DNA from: Plantibacter flavus
GTDB taxonomy: Bacteria; Actinomycetota; Actinomycetes; Actinomycetales; Microbacteriaceae
DNA length: 64,000 bases
Assembly (NCBI RefSeq): GCF_002024505.1
Contig: NZ_CP019402.1
Span: forward strand, 1,054,001 to 1,118,000
Direction: 5' to 3'
Shown: positions 51,700 through 61,500 of the stretch, one piece after another
How the letters are laid out: each line of letters begins with the position of its first letter
How positions within the stretch are numbered: the stretch's first letter is position 1
Position numbers and translations under genes: made by a program
The notes under the pieces: model-generated
Databases searched by the model: none
What the model saw: only the letters and a program-made list of their open reading frames with translations
What the model was told of the DNA's origin: nothing

Positions 51700-52521
51700 T
51701 CAGTCGACCACGAGCGCTGCTCGGTCGCGTCCCCGTGAGACGCGGACGACCACGGTGACGACGGCTACCACGACCGCGACGATCAGCGCCGTGACCCCCG
51801 CTTCGGTCGACAGCAGTTCACCGGTGAAGCGGCCCACGGCCACCCACGCCAGCCCCCAGCAGAGCGACAGCATGGGGGCGATGCGCCCACGTCCGACGAC
51901 CGCGAGCAGGATCCCGACCGCGCCGGCGACCGCGAGGACGATAATCGCCCAGACACCGGCGGCCGGGCCGTCCGCGCTCCCGATCCCGGATCCGACGAGC
52001 GCCGCGGTGATGTTCGCCGCCGTCGCGACGCACACCCACCCGAGGTAGAGGCCCATCGTGCCGTCCGTGATGATGGCGTCGACCATCCCGGCCGGCCTGG
52101 TGCGGAGCACGATGACGAAGATGCGGGCCAGGACACCCAGGAGGGCGACGATCACGAACACGCTGAGGATCAGGAAGCCCGCCTGCACCACGAGGATCCA
52201 CGCCGCGTTCAGCAACAGGCTCGCCACGACCCAGTAGCCGAGACGACGGTGCCGCTCGCGGGTCGTCTGCGAGGGCAGGAACTGCCAGACCGCATAGGCG
52301 ACGAGCCCGAGGTAGATGACGCTCCAGATGGAGAACGCAGGTCCGTCCGGTGCGATCGGCGTCGACGAGGCGCTCAACGCGCCGTTCGCCGCGTTCTGGA
52401 CCTGCGTGCCCCCGGCGGCTCCCGACCCGATGTAGGAGCCGATGATCGCGAGGACCGCGCTGACGGCGACGGCGATCTGCCGGACGCGGTCCGCGGTGGT
52501 GGGTGAGTCGATGCCGGTCAT
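51700..52521 (-). CDS. TspO/MBR-like membrane protein
   Basis: This 273-residue protein has about eight hydrophobic helices and no long soluble domain. The PDGPAFSIWSVIYLGLVAYAVWQ region resembles the Trp/Pro-rich TspO (tryptophan-rich sensory protein)/MBR-related family common in actinobacteria. Those proteins bind porphyrins or other small hydrophobic ligands, but this member is longer than classical TspO (about 160 residues). GGAGG lies 8 nt before the ATG. A large AT-rich palindrome just upstream suggests repression by a ligand-responsive regulator not encoded here. Confidence 0.6.
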   Translation of the reverse strand: MTGIDSPTTADRVRQIAVAVSAVLAIIGSYIGSGAAGGTQVQNAANGALSASSTPIAPDGPAFSIWSVIYLGLVAYAVWQFLPSQTTRERHRRLGYWVVASLLLNAAWILVVQAGFLILSVFVIVALLGVLARIFVIVLRTRPAGMVDAIITDGTMGLYLGWVCVATAANITAALVGSGIGSADGPAAGVWAIIVLAVAGAVGILLAVVGRGRIAPMLSLCWGLAWVAVGRFTGELLSTEAGVTALIVAVVVAVVTVVVRVSRGRDRAALVVD

Positions 52522-52535
52522 GACGCGTGCCTCCA

Positions 52536-52561
52536 GAATTGTGCAGCTAGCTGATCAATTC
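52536..52561. promoter_or_regulatory. 26-bp AT-rich palindromic operator upstream of the TspO-like gene
   Basis: GAATTG (52536-52541) and CAATTC (52556-52561) flank a perfect CAGCTAGCTG core (52544-52553). In total 22 of 26 positions are symmetric. It is 15 bp upstream of the start codon, overlaps the likely promoter/leader, and is strikingly AT-rich for this genome. A MarR- or TetR-type dimer is a likely ligand. Confidence 0.6.
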
Positions 52562-52621
52562 AGCGTACGCCACCGTCGGGCACCTCGCGGGGGCTTGCGC
52601 CGACGCCGCGGATCAGCCTGC

Positions 52622-53188
52622 TCAGAGGAGCTTCCGCAGCGTCCGCAGGTTTCGCGTGGTGACGTACGGTTTGAACCGGGCCTTCGAGGACTCCTTCGCG
52701 AAGGCGGTGTCGGTGCTCGACCCCTTCGGGACCTCCCAGTAGAGGACGCCGTCGCCGGGTGCGACGCGGTCGGGCTGCTCCCCGGCTGCCGCCGAGAACG
52801 CGAACAGTGCGTCGAGCGAGCTCTGTTCGGAGGAGAACATGACGTACGGCTGGACCTCGTCGGCCTCCGTCCAGGGGTAGGCGTCGACGATGTCGGCGAG
52901 TGCGTGCTGATGCGTGAGCACGATCCACGCCTCGTAGCCGAAGGCCTCCGCGAGCGCCCGCTCGATTCGCCGTTTCAGCGCGCCGCGTGCATCGTGCGCC
53001 GTCTCGCCGGGCTCGTGCTCCGGGTCGTCGAAGACGACGTTGCCGCTCGCGAGGACGGTGCGGACTCCCGTGAACCCGGCCGATCGGAACACCTCGGCGA
53101 GGTCCGCGGAGCGGATCGTGACGCCGCCGACGTTGACCCCGCGCAGGAGTGCGATCCAGCTGTCGGCGGGAACCGCGGTGCTGGTCAT
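52622..53188 (-). CDS. DUF1697 family protein
   Basis: This 188-residue protein matches DUF1697: the N-terminal WIALLRGVNVGG, RTVLASGNVVFD and the central EAWIVLTHQHALADIVDAYPW (core part). The C-terminal RNLRTLRKLL basic helix is typical. The function is unknown, though the fold is ferredoxin-like. The start at 53188 overlaps the SprT-like stop by 4 bases (ATGA). Confidence 0.85.
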   Translation of the reverse strand: MTSTAVPADSWIALLRGVNVGGVTIRSADLAEVFRSAGFTGVRTVLASGNVVFDDPEHEPGETAHDARGALKRRIERALAEAFGYEAWIVLTHQHALADIVDAYPWTEADEVQPYVMFSSEQSSLDALFAFSAAAGEQPDRVAPGDGVLYWEVPKGSSTDTAFAKESSKARFKPYVTTRNLRTLRKLL

Positions 53189-53709
53189 GACCCGATGCCC
53201 GGCTCGGGCTGGGTGGAGCCGTCGAACGCGGCCGCCCGACGCCGCATGGCCGGCGTGACCTCCCGGTGCACCCAGCTGAGGAGGAAGCGTTCGTCCCAGG
53301 AACGCGAGCACTTGCCACACGAGGTTGCCCGGCTCGGGCGCCGATGCCGGTAGAGGACATGGCCCGAGGGGCAGGTGCCGACCCACGGGGCGAGTTCGTC
53401 GGCCGTCTGGCCCTCGTGGAGACGCGAGCCCTCGTAGCCGATCTCCTCGGCGACCTTGCGCCACTTGGGTCCGTGCCCGGCGCGCGCCCCGGCGAGGGCG
53501 TGCGCGACCTCGTGGAGGAGGATCTGGTGGATCTCGTCGTCGTCGTAGCGTGCAGCGAGATAGCGCGAGACGGTGATGCGCTTCGTCGTGAAGTTGCACA
53601 GGCCGGCGCGTCGCTTGGCGTTGTCGAAGCCGAAGGTCCAGACCGTCGGGTCGAGGTGCAGCACGATGAGCGCCTGTGCCCACGCCGTGACCCGACTGAG
53701 TTCTGCCAT
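53185..53709 (-). CDS. SprT-like metalloprotease domain protein
   Basis: This 174-residue protein has a SprT/SPRTN-type zinc site HEVAHALAGARAGHGPKW (HExxH plus a third His) and a C-terminal zinc ribbon with cysteines in CPSGH and SCGKCS. SprT-like proteins degrade proteins crosslinked to DNA. TACCAT lies exactly 6 nt before the ATG (leaderless pattern). Confidence 0.85.
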   Translation of the reverse strand: MAELSRVTAWAQALIVLHLDPTVWTFGFDNAKRRAGLCNFTTKRITVSRYLAARYDDDEIHQILLHEVAHALAGARAGHGPKWRKVAEEIGYEGSRLHEGQTADELAPWVGTCPSGHVLYRHRRPSRATSCGKCSRSWDERFLLSWVHREVTPAMRRRAAAFDGSTQPEPGIGS

Positions 53710-53781
53710 GCCTGGATGGTACTCCCGGCGACCGACACCGGACCGCAGGAGCGGGACGACCCTCCGGTGTGGCGGTCGCCC

Positions 53782-55014
53782 TCAGCGGGCCGCGAGCGGG
53801 GCGAGGGGGAGTTCGACGATCCGGTCGTCCTCGGTTCCGGGCGAGCCCCGGCCGTCGGTGTTGTTCGTGAGGATCCAGGCGGTCCCCGGCGGGCCGGCGA
53901 CGACGTCGCGGATCCGTCCGAACTCGCCGACGAGGTAGGGCACCGCGTCGATCACGCCCACGAGCGCGCTGCTCCCCGCCGGGACGTGCACGCCGTCGGT
54001 GATGCCGTACAGGCGCTCGCCGCGGAGCGAGGCCATGAAGATCGTGTCGTCGATGATCGCGAGACCGCTCGGGCTCGCGTCCTCCGTGGCCCACTGCGCG
54101 ACCGGGTCGATCATGCCCTGGGCTCCGGCGATGCCCTCGGCGACCGGCCAGCCGTAGTTCCCACCGGGGGTGATCCGGTTGAGCTCGTCCCAGGTGTTCT
54201 GGCCGAATTCGCTCGCCCACAGGCCGCCGTCGCGATCCCACGCGATGCCCTGCGGGTTGCGATGGCCGAGGGAGTGGACGGGCGACCCCGGGAAGGGGTT
54301 GTCGCCCGGTACCGCGCCGTCGGGCGTGAGCCGCAGGATCTTCCCGCCGAGGCTGCTCACGTCCTGGGCCAGGCTCCGGTCACCGGCGTCACCCGTGGTG
54401 GCGTAGAGCATGCCGTCCGGTCCGAACGCGATGCGTCCGCCGTTGTGGTTCCCGGCCCGGGGGATGCCGACGAGGACCTCCTCGACGCCGCCGAGCGCGT
54501 ACGACCCTGCCGCTCCCGTGAGCGGGAACCGCACGATCCGGTTGTCGGACGACGTCGTCAGGTAGGCGTAGAGCCAGGTTCCCGCGGTCTCCGATCCCGC
54601 CGGCGTGAGGGCGGCGAGCCCGAGCAGCCCGCCCTCGCCTCCCGCGGCCACCCCGGGGACCACGCCGACCTGCCGCACCGCGCCGCCGCTGACGACCTCG
54701 AGGATATCGCCCGCGTCGCGCTGGCTCACCAGCGTGCTGCCCGAGACGAGTCGGACCATCGACCAGGGCGCGTCCAGGCCGCCGACGACCGTGGTGGCCT
54801 CACCGGTCGGGGCGACCGGCCCGGTGGGAACCGCGGATGTGGGCGTCGATGCGGACGCACTCGGCGCGGGGGAGGGGGAAAGGGAGGCCGTACCCGGTGA
54901 TCGTGGCTCCCCGTCGGTGCAGGCCACGAGCGCCAGGGCGGTGGCGGCGAGCAGGGTGGTGAGCGAGGCGGGCGCACGCAGGCCCCGTCGTCGCGGCGTC
55001 TGCGTGGTGGCCAT
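53782..55014 (-). CDS. PQQ-type glucose/sorbosone dehydrogenase lipoprotein
   Basis: This 410-residue exported lipoprotein has a signal sequence with lipobox LVACT (Cys32) and a Ser/Pro/Ala-rich linker. A six-bladed beta-propeller follows, with RAGNHNGGRIAFGPDGMLY, SLGHRNPQGIAWD and FGQNTWDELNRITPGGNYGWP, all marks of the soluble glucose dehydrogenase/YliI family. The His-Asn and Gly-His-Arg-Asn motifs fit PQQ and Ca2+ binding. It probably oxidises aldose sugars outside the cell. No PQQ synthesis genes are in the window. It is 2 bp after the spermidine synthase-like gene. Confidence 0.85.
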   Translation of the reverse strand: MATTQTPRRRGLRAPASLTTLLAATALALVACTDGEPRSPGTASLSPSPAPSASASTPTSAVPTGPVAPTGEATTVVGGLDAPWSMVRLVSGSTLVSQRDAGDILEVVSGGAVRQVGVVPGVAAGGEGGLLGLAALTPAGSETAGTWLYAYLTTSSDNRIVRFPLTGAAGSYALGGVEEVLVGIPRAGNHNGGRIAFGPDGMLYATTGDAGDRSLAQDVSSLGGKILRLTPDGAVPGDNPFPGSPVHSLGHRNPQGIAWDRDGGLWASEFGQNTWDELNRITPGGNYGWPVAEGIAGAQGMIDPVAQWATEDASPSGLAIIDDTIFMASLRGERLYGITDGVHVPAGSSALVGVIDAVPYLVGEFGRIRDVVAGPPGTAWILTNNTDGRGSPGTEDDRIVELPLAPLAAR

Positions 55015-55016
55015 GG

Positions 55017-55871
55017 TCAGCCCTTCGTCTGGAAGATGCCCTGGGCGGGGTTCGGGGAGGGGACGGCGGTCGTGTCCGTGACGACCTGTGCCCCCGCGAT
55101 GAAGGCGCGCAGCTCGGCGCCAGCCACCGCCTTGGCGGGGTGGGGTCCGGCCGCGAGGAGCCTCGGCAGGAAGTCGAGTGGGAGCGCGGTGTTCGAACCG
55201 ACGAGGACGACGTTCCCGAAGCGGCGGCCTTTGAGGATCTGCGTCTCCGCGAGGGCGGCGACGTGTGACACGGAGTCGGCGAGCGTCGCGGCCTGTCCGC
55301 GGGCGAAGGCGAGTCCGCGGCCGTCGGCGACGTTCACGACGATGACGCCGGTCGGCGACAGCAGCTCGACCGCCGAGGCGTAGAACTCCGTGCTCGTGAC
55401 GTGGGCCGGCGTGTTGGCGCCGCTGAAGATGTCGACGACGACGAGGTCGACGGTGCCCCGGAGCCCCGGCGGCAGCTTCGCGACGATCTCGCGGGCGTCG
55501 CCGTAGCGGACGCGGATCTGGGCGCGCTTCGACCAGGGGAGGTGCTCGCGCACGAGATCGATGAGTTCGCGCTCGAGCTCGACGACCTGCTGCCGCGAGC
55601 CCGGCCTCGTCGCCTCGACGTAGCGGGGGAGGGTGAGCGCGCCGGCGCCGAGGTGTACCGCCGTGATCGGCTGACCGGGATCGGCGATCTCGTCGATGAT
55701 GTGACCGATGCGCTGGATGTACTCGAAGAAGAGCTCCTCGGGCTGATCGAGGTTGACGTGCGACTGCGGCGTGCCGTCGACCACCAGCTGATAGGTGCCC
55801 GGCACGAAGCGGTCGGCCTCGATCCTGGCCAGGTATCCGCTGACGCCGAGTCGTACCTGTGCCTCGTCCAT
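55017..55871 (-). CDS. Spermidine synthase-like methyltransferase-fold protein
   Basis: This 284-residue protein has the aminopropyltransferase/SAM-binding fold: VHLGAGALTLPRYV (motif I), an acidic VVELERELIDLVREHLPW (motif II region) and VVVDIFSGANTPAHV. In actinobacteria such spermidine synthase-like proteins often lack the full substrate-binding set, and aminopropyl transfer is not proven. TAGGGT lies exactly 6 nt before the ATG. It is cotranscribed with the dehydrogenase lipoprotein gene. Confidence 0.7.
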   Translation of the reverse strand: MDEAQVRLGVSGYLARIEADRFVPGTYQLVVDGTPQSHVNLDQPEELFFEYIQRIGHIIDEIADPGQPITAVHLGAGALTLPRYVEATRPGSRQQVVELERELIDLVREHLPWSKRAQIRVRYGDAREIVAKLPPGLRGTVDLVVVDIFSGANTPAHVTSTEFYASAVELLSPTGVIVVNVADGRGLAFARGQAATLADSVSHVAALAETQILKGRRFGNVVLVGSNTALPLDFLPRLLAAGPHPAKAVAGAELRAFIAGAQVVTDTTAVPSPNPAQGIFQTKG

Positions 55872-55927
55872 ACCCCCACCCTAGACTTTCCCGCAGGCGT
55901 GGGAGGCGGAGCGGAAGGGGTGCGGCC

Positions 55928-56716
55928 GTGGCGCAGGTGGACCTCAACAGCGACCTCGGCGAGGTCTGGCGCGGCGTGCCGACCGCCGACGACGACGCCA
56001 TGTTCGCCCTCATCACGAGCGCGAACGTCGCCTGCGGCTTCCACGCCGGGGACGACGCGTCCATGCGCGACGCCGTCCGCCGCTCGACGGCCCACGGGGT
56101 GTCGTTGGGAGCCCACCCCTCCTACCGGGACGAGGCGGGCTTCGGGCGCCGCGACCAGGACGTACCCGCCGAGGTGCTCGAAGCGGAGGTCTTGGAGCAG
56201 CTCCGCGCCCTGCAGCGAGCGGTCGACGAGGTCGGCGAAGCCGACGGGACCGCCGTGGGGCTCGCCTACGTGAAGCCGCACGGCGCCCTCTACAACCGGA
56301 TCGCGCACGACCGGGTCCAGGCGCGGGCGGTCGTCCGCGCGGTGGTCACGGCCTCCGAAGAGCTCGGGCGACCACTTCCCGTGCTCGGGATGCCCGGCTC
56401 CGTGATCGGACGCGAGACCCTCGCCGCCGGGCTCCGCTTCGTCGCTGAAGCCTTCGTCGACCGCGGCTACCGCTCCGACGGTTCGCTCGTCCCGCGTGAT
56501 ACCCCCGGGGCACTGGTCACCGATGAGACGGCCGCCGCCCGCCGCGCCGTCTCCCTCGTCCTCGACCGACGCATCACCAGTGTCGACGGTGCCGGCGTCG
56601 AACTCGACGCGGTCTCGCTCTGCGTGCACGGCGACACCCCGGGAGCCGTGTCGCTCGCCACGGCGGTCAGGACCGCCCTGCTGGACGCCGGCGTCGCACT
56701 GGTCGCGCCGTGGTGA
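55928..56716 (+). CDS. pxpA: 5-Oxoprolinase subunit A (LamB/YcsF family)
   Basis: This 262-residue protein begins AQVDLNSDLGE, the invariant PxpA opening, with NVACGFHAGD and KPHGALYN motifs. With PxpB and PxpC it forms the bacterial ATP-dependent 5-oxoprolinase that opens 5-oxoproline (pyroglutamate) to glutamate, removing a damage product of glutamine and N-terminal glutamyl residues. The GTG at 55928 has GGAAGGGG upstream. Its stop overlaps the pxpB start (GTGA). Confidence 0.9.
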   Translation: MAQVDLNSDLGEVWRGVPTADDDAMFALITSANVACGFHAGDDASMRDAVRRSTAHGVSLGAHPSYRDEAGFGRRDQDVPAEVLEAEVLEQLRALQRAVDEVGEADGTAVGLAYVKPHGALYNRIAHDRVQARAVVRAVVTASEELGRPLPVLGMPGSVIGRETLAAGLRFVAEAFVDRGYRSDGSLVPRDTPGALVTDETAAARRAVSLVLDRRITSVDGAGVELDAVSLCVHGDTPGAVSLATAVRTALLDAGVALVAPW

Positions 56717-57405
56717 ACACGGACACCTCATCGGGACCCGTGCTCCGAGCGATGGGGGAGGAGGCCGTACTCCTCGAACTCGGATCGCTCGAGGACGTGC
56801 TGCTCGTGCACCGGGCGCTCGCCGCGTCGCGCCCGGCGGGGCTGGTCGACCTCGTCCCGGCCGCCCGGACCGTGCTCGCCGTGACGGACGCGCGGGGTCC
56901 GGCGCTCGCCGCGGTGGGGACCTGGTTGCTCGCGACCGCTGAACGGGCGCTCGCACCCGGCGCGGGAGGCTCGGCGGTCGCTGTCGAGGAGGAGCTGGCG
57001 CGGCCGGACGTCGTCATCCACGTCCGCTACGACGGACCGGACCTCCGCGAGACCGCGGAGCTGCTCGGCATGGAGGCAGCGGATCTCATCGCCTGGCACA
57101 CCGCTCGCGCATGGACCGTCGCCTTCAGCGGCTTCGCGCCGGGATTTGCCTACCTCGTCCCGGAACGGGAGGACGAGATGATCGGCCGGCCACTCGAGAT
57201 CCCGCGCCTGAGTGTGCCGCGGACGACCGTCCCCGCGGGTTCGGTGGCGCTCGCCGGAACGTTCAGCGGCGTCTATCCGCGTGCCTCCCCGGGCGGGTGG
57301 CGCATCATCGGGACGACCGACGCCGTCCTGTGGGAAGATGCAGCGGACCCGCCCGCCCTTCTCGTCCCCGGCGGCCGGGTGCGCTTCGTGCAGGTCGCCG
57401 CATGA
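56713..57405 (+). CDS. pxpB: 5-Oxoprolinase subunit B (KipI-like)
   Basis: This protein of about 230 residues is of the KipI/PxpB family, with the C-terminal FSGFAPGFAYL and FSGVYPRASPGGWRIIG motifs of the carboxyltransferase-like half. It works with PxpC. The GTG at 56713 overlaps the pxpA stop by 4 bases and is preferred over the GTG at 56710. Its own stop overlaps the pxpC start by 4 bases. Confidence 0.9.
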   Translation: MNTDTSSGPVLRAMGEEAVLLELGSLEDVLLVHRALAASRPAGLVDLVPAARTVLAVTDARGPALAAVGTWLLATAERALAPGAGGSAVAVEEELARPDVVIHVRYDGPDLRETAELLGMEAADLIAWHTARAWTVAFSGFAPGFAYLVPEREDEMIGRPLEIPRLSVPRTTVPAGSVALAGTFSGVYPRASPGGWRIIGTTDAVLWEDAADPPALLVPGGRVRFVQVAA

Positions 57406-58271
57406 TGGGCGGGACGCTGCTCGTGGAGGCGGCGGGACCGGCGACCACCGTGCAGGACCTGGGTCGACCTGGGGCCGCGGCCCTCGGGGTCAGCCCGTCC
57501 GGCGCGCTCGACCGCGGCGCCCTGCGCCTCGCCAACCGTCTCGTCGGCAACCCGGAGGGCCGTGCGGCGCTCGAGGTCGTCCTGGGCCCGTTCGTGGCCG
57601 TCGCCGAGGTCGACCTCTGGATCGCCGTGACCGGTGCGTGGGGTCCGATCACCGTCGACGGCAGGCGGTCCGACGGGCACCGCGCCGTCCGCGTACAGGC
57701 CGGCTCCCGGCTCGAACTCGGCGCGGCGACCCACGGGCTCCGGTACGTCCTCGCCGTCCGCGGCGGCTTCGACGGCCCGCGGCTCCTCGGCTCGCGGTCG
57801 ACGGACACCCTGGCCGGCCTCGGCCCGGCACCGGTCGTCGCCGGCGATCGACTCCCGGTCCTCCCCACCCCGCGCCGCCGCGTCCCTCCGCTCGACATCG
57901 CCCCGTGGACGCGGCCCGACGCCGGGGAGCGTCTCGTGCGGATCTCGCCGGGGCCCCGCCGGGACTGGTTCGACGACGCCTCCCTGCGGCGCCTCGTCGA
58001 GCAGCCGTGGACCATGACGGCCGACGCCGATCGCATCGGGATGCGCCTCGACGGGCCTCCGCTCGAGCGACTCGATCCCGGTCGGGAACTGCCGAGCGAG
58101 GGCATGGTCGCCGGGGCGGTCCAGGTGCCGCCGAGCGGTCTGCCGACGATCCTGTCGGCCGACCACCCGGTCACCGGCGGGTATCCGGTCGTCGCGGTCG
58201 TGCGTGCCGCGGACCGAGACCTCCTGGCGCAACTCCGGCCCGGTCAGCGTCTGCGGTTCAGCACGGGTTGA
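57402..58271 (+). CDS. pxpC: 5-Oxoprolinase subunit C (KipA-like)
   Basis: This 289-residue KipA/PxpC protein begins with TVQDLGRPG and contains VSPSGALDRGALRLANRLVGN and a C-terminal LPTILSADHPVTGGYP. It completes the pxpABC operon. All three genes overlap by 4 bases, so subunits are likely made in fixed ratio. The downstream 58272-58333 holds no recognisable terminator before the rpoB promoter. Confidence 0.9.
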   Translation: MMGGTLLVEAAGPATTVQDLGRPGAAALGVSPSGALDRGALRLANRLVGNPEGRAALEVVLGPFVAVAEVDLWIAVTGAWGPITVDGRRSDGHRAVRVQAGSRLELGAATHGLRYVLAVRGGFDGPRLLGSRSTDTLAGLGPAPVVAGDRLPVLPTPRRRVPPLDIAPWTRPDAGERLVRISPGPRRDWFDDASLRRLVEQPWTMTADADRIGMRLDGPPLERLDPGRELPSEGMVAGAVQVPPSGLPTILSADHPVTGGYPVVAVVRAADRDLLAQLRPGQRLRFSTG

Positions 58272-58333
58272 CGGGAACACCGGGGTCGACGCGGCGGTTA
58301 TACCGGAAAGTCGAAAACTCGTCAAGGAAAGAG

Positions 58334-58362
58334 TAGACACGCCGAAGATTCCGGCATATAGT
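58334..58362 (+). promoter_or_regulatory. Promoter of rpoB
   Basis: TAGACA (58334-58339) and TATAGT (58357-58362) are 17 bp apart, a strong SigA-type promoter in a locally AT-rich stretch. The leader to the rpoB start is about 140 nt and contains GGAGG (58496-58500). A short open frame across the pxpC end and this leader (58204-58455) has no ribosome-binding site and is not called. Confidence 0.7.
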
Positions 58363-58508
58363 TGTTCTTTGCGCTCCCAGAATCTCTATGCCTTCATATT
58401 GCGGTCGGCTGGTGTGCGGGTCCAACCCGCCACATGTTCTCTTTCTGGTGAGTAACTCCACTGACGACCAGTAACTCGGCCCCCAACAGGCCTCCGGAGG
58501 TTATCCCC

Positions 58509-61500
58509 TTGGCTGCTGCGCGCAACGCAACCACCAACTCACCCAAGAACGGCCGCGGAGCATCCCGCCTCTCGTTCGCGAAGATCACCGACACGCTCAC
58601 GGTTCCAGACCTCCTGGCTCTGCAGACCGAGAGCTTCGACTGGCTGGTCGGCAACGACGTGTGGAAGGCACGCGTCGCAGAAGCCACCCAGGCCGGCCGA
58701 CAGGACCTGCCCACGAAGAGCGGCCTCGACGAGATCTTCGAGGAGATCTCGCCCATCGAGGACCTCGGCGAGACGATGCAGCTCTCCTTCGCCAACCCGT
58801 ACCTCGAGCCCGAGAAGTACTCCATCGACGAGTGCAAGGAGCGCGGCAAGACGTACGCGGCCCCGCTCTACGTCGAGGCCGAGTTCATGAACCACCTCAC
58901 CGGTGAGATCAAGACGCAGACGGTCTTCATGGGCGACTTCCCGCTCATGACCGAGCGCGGTACCTTCATCATCAACGGCACCGAGCGTGTCGTCGTCTCG
59001 CAGCTCGTCCGCAGCCCGGGCGTGTACTTCGAGTCGGCTCAGGAGAAGACCTCCGACAAGGACATCTTCTCCGCTCGCGTCATCCCGAGCCGCGGTGCCT
59101 GGCTCGAGTTCGAGATCGACAAGCGCGACCAGGTCGGCGTCCGCATCGACCGCAAGCGCAAGCAGTCCGTCACCGTGTTCCTCAAGGCGCTCGGCATGAC
59201 GAGCGAGGAGATCCTCGAGGAGTTCAAGGGCTACGAGTCGATCGAGCTCACCCTCGAGAAGGACACGATCCTCACCAAGGAGGACGCGCTCCGCGACATC
59301 TACCGCAAGCTCCGTCCGGGCGAGCAGGTCGCAGCCGAGGCCGCGCGTGCGCTCCTCGACAACTTCTACTTCAACTCGAAGCGCTACGACCTCGCGAAGG
59401 TCGGCCGGTACAAGATCAACAACAAGCTCGGTCTCGACAAGCCGCTCAGCGACTCCGTCCTGACGACCGACGACATCGTCGCCACGATCAAGTACCTCGT
59501 CGCCCTGCACCGCGGAACGGCCACCCTCCCGGGTGTCCGCAACGGCAAGCCCGTCGACCTCCGTCTCGACACGGACGACATCGACAACTTCGGCAACCGT
59601 CGCATCCGCGCCGTCGGCGAGCTCATCCAGAACCAGGTCCGCACCGGTCTGTCCCGCATGGAGCGCGTCGTCCGCGAGCGCATGACCACGCAGGACATCG
59701 AGGCCATCACGCCGCAGACCCTGATCAACGTGCGCCCCGTCGTCGCCGCGATCAAGGAGTTCTTCGGAACCTCGCAGCTGTCGCAGTTCATGGACCAGAA
59801 CAACCCGCTCGCGGGTCTGACCCACAAGCGTCGCCTCTCGGCGCTCGGCCCCGGTGGTCTGTCGCGTGAGCGTGCAGGCGTCGAGGTGCGAGACGTCCAC
59901 CCGTCGCACTACGGCCGCATGTGCCCGATCGAGACCCCGGAAGGCCCGAACATCGGCCTCATCGGTTCGCTCGCATCGTTCGCGCGGATCAACTCGTTCG
60001 GTTTCATCGAGACCCCGTACCGTCGCGTCGTCGACGGCCGGGTCACCGAGGACATCGACTACCTGACCGCGATGGAAGAGGACAACTACATCGTCGCGCA
60101 GGCCAACGCTCCGCTGAAGAGCGACGGCCACTTCCAGGAGGACCGCGTCCTCGCCCGGAAGAAGGGCGGCGAGGTCGACCTCATCCCGTCCGAGGAGATC
60201 GGCTACATGGACGTCTCCCCGCGCCAGATGGTGTCGGTCGCGACCTCCCTCATCCCGTTCCTCGAGCACGACGACGCGAACCGCGCACTCATGGGTGCCA
60301 ACATGCAGCGTCAGGCCGTCCCGCTCCTCATGTCGGACTCGCCGCTCGTCGGTACCGGTATGGAGGGCTACGCAGCCATCGACGCGGGTGACGTCGTCAC
60401 CGCCGACAAGGCCGGCGTCGTCCAGGAGGTGTCGGCCGAGTCCGTCACCGTCCAGCTCGACGAGGGTGGCACGCAGACCTACTACCTGCGCAAGTTCGAC
60501 CGCTCCAACCAGGGCACGAGCTACAACAACCGCGTCATCGTCTCCGAGGGTGCACGCATCGAGGCCGGCGAGGTCATCGCCGACGGCCCCGCCACGGAGA
60601 ACGGCGAGCTCGCGCTCGGCAAGAACCTCCTCGTCGCCTTCATGACGTGGGAGGGTCACAACTTCGAGGACGCGATCATCCTCAGCCAGAACCTGGTGAA
60701 GGACGACGTCCTCTCCTCGATCCACATCGAGGAGTACGAGGTCGACGCCCGCGACACCAAGCTCGGCAAGGAGGAGATCACCCGTGATCTCCCGAACGTC
60801 AGCCCGGAGCTGCTGAAGGACCTCGACGAGCGCGGCATCATCCGCATCGGTGCCGAGGTCCGCCCCGGCGACATCCTCGTCGGCAAGGTCACGCCGAAGG
60901 GTGAGACCGAGCTCTCCGCCGAGGAGCGCCTGCTCCGCGCCATCTTCAACGAGAAGAGCCGCGAAGTCCGCGACACCTCGCTGAAGGTCCCCCACGGTGA
61001 AGCCGGCACGATCATCGCCGTCAAGGTGTTCGACGCACAGGACGGCGACGACGAGCTCGGCTCGGGCGTCAACCAGCGTGTGGTCGTCTACATCGCCCAG
61101 AAGCGCAAGATCACCGAGGGCGACAAGCTCGCCGGCCGTCACGGCAACAAGGGTGTCATCGCGAAGATCCTGCCCGTCGAGGACATGCCGTTCCTCGAGG
61201 ACGGCACGCCGGTCGACGTCATCCTCAACCCGCTCGGCATCCCCGGTCGAATGAACTTCGGTCAGGTCCTCGAGATCCACCTGGGGTGGATCGCGAAGCA
61301 GGGCTGGAACGTCGAGGGCAAGCCCAGCTGGGCCAAGAAGCTCCCGGCTGCCGCGCACTCGGCCGAGCCGAACACCAAGGTCGCGACCCCGGTGTTCGAC
61401 GGCGCCTCCGAGGAGGAGATCGCCGGTCTGCTCGACTCGACCAACGTCACCCGCGACGGCGACCGCCTCATCGGTTCCTCCGGAAAGGCGCGTCTGTTCG

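Noticed and set aside
58204..58455. A short plus-strand frame in the rpoB leader.
   Set aside because: It has no ribosome-binding site, overlaps the pxpC end and crosses the rpoB promoter.
59793..59840. Possible rifampicin-resistance changes in rpoB.
   Set aside because: Asp429, His439 and Ser444 are all the sensitive-type residues.
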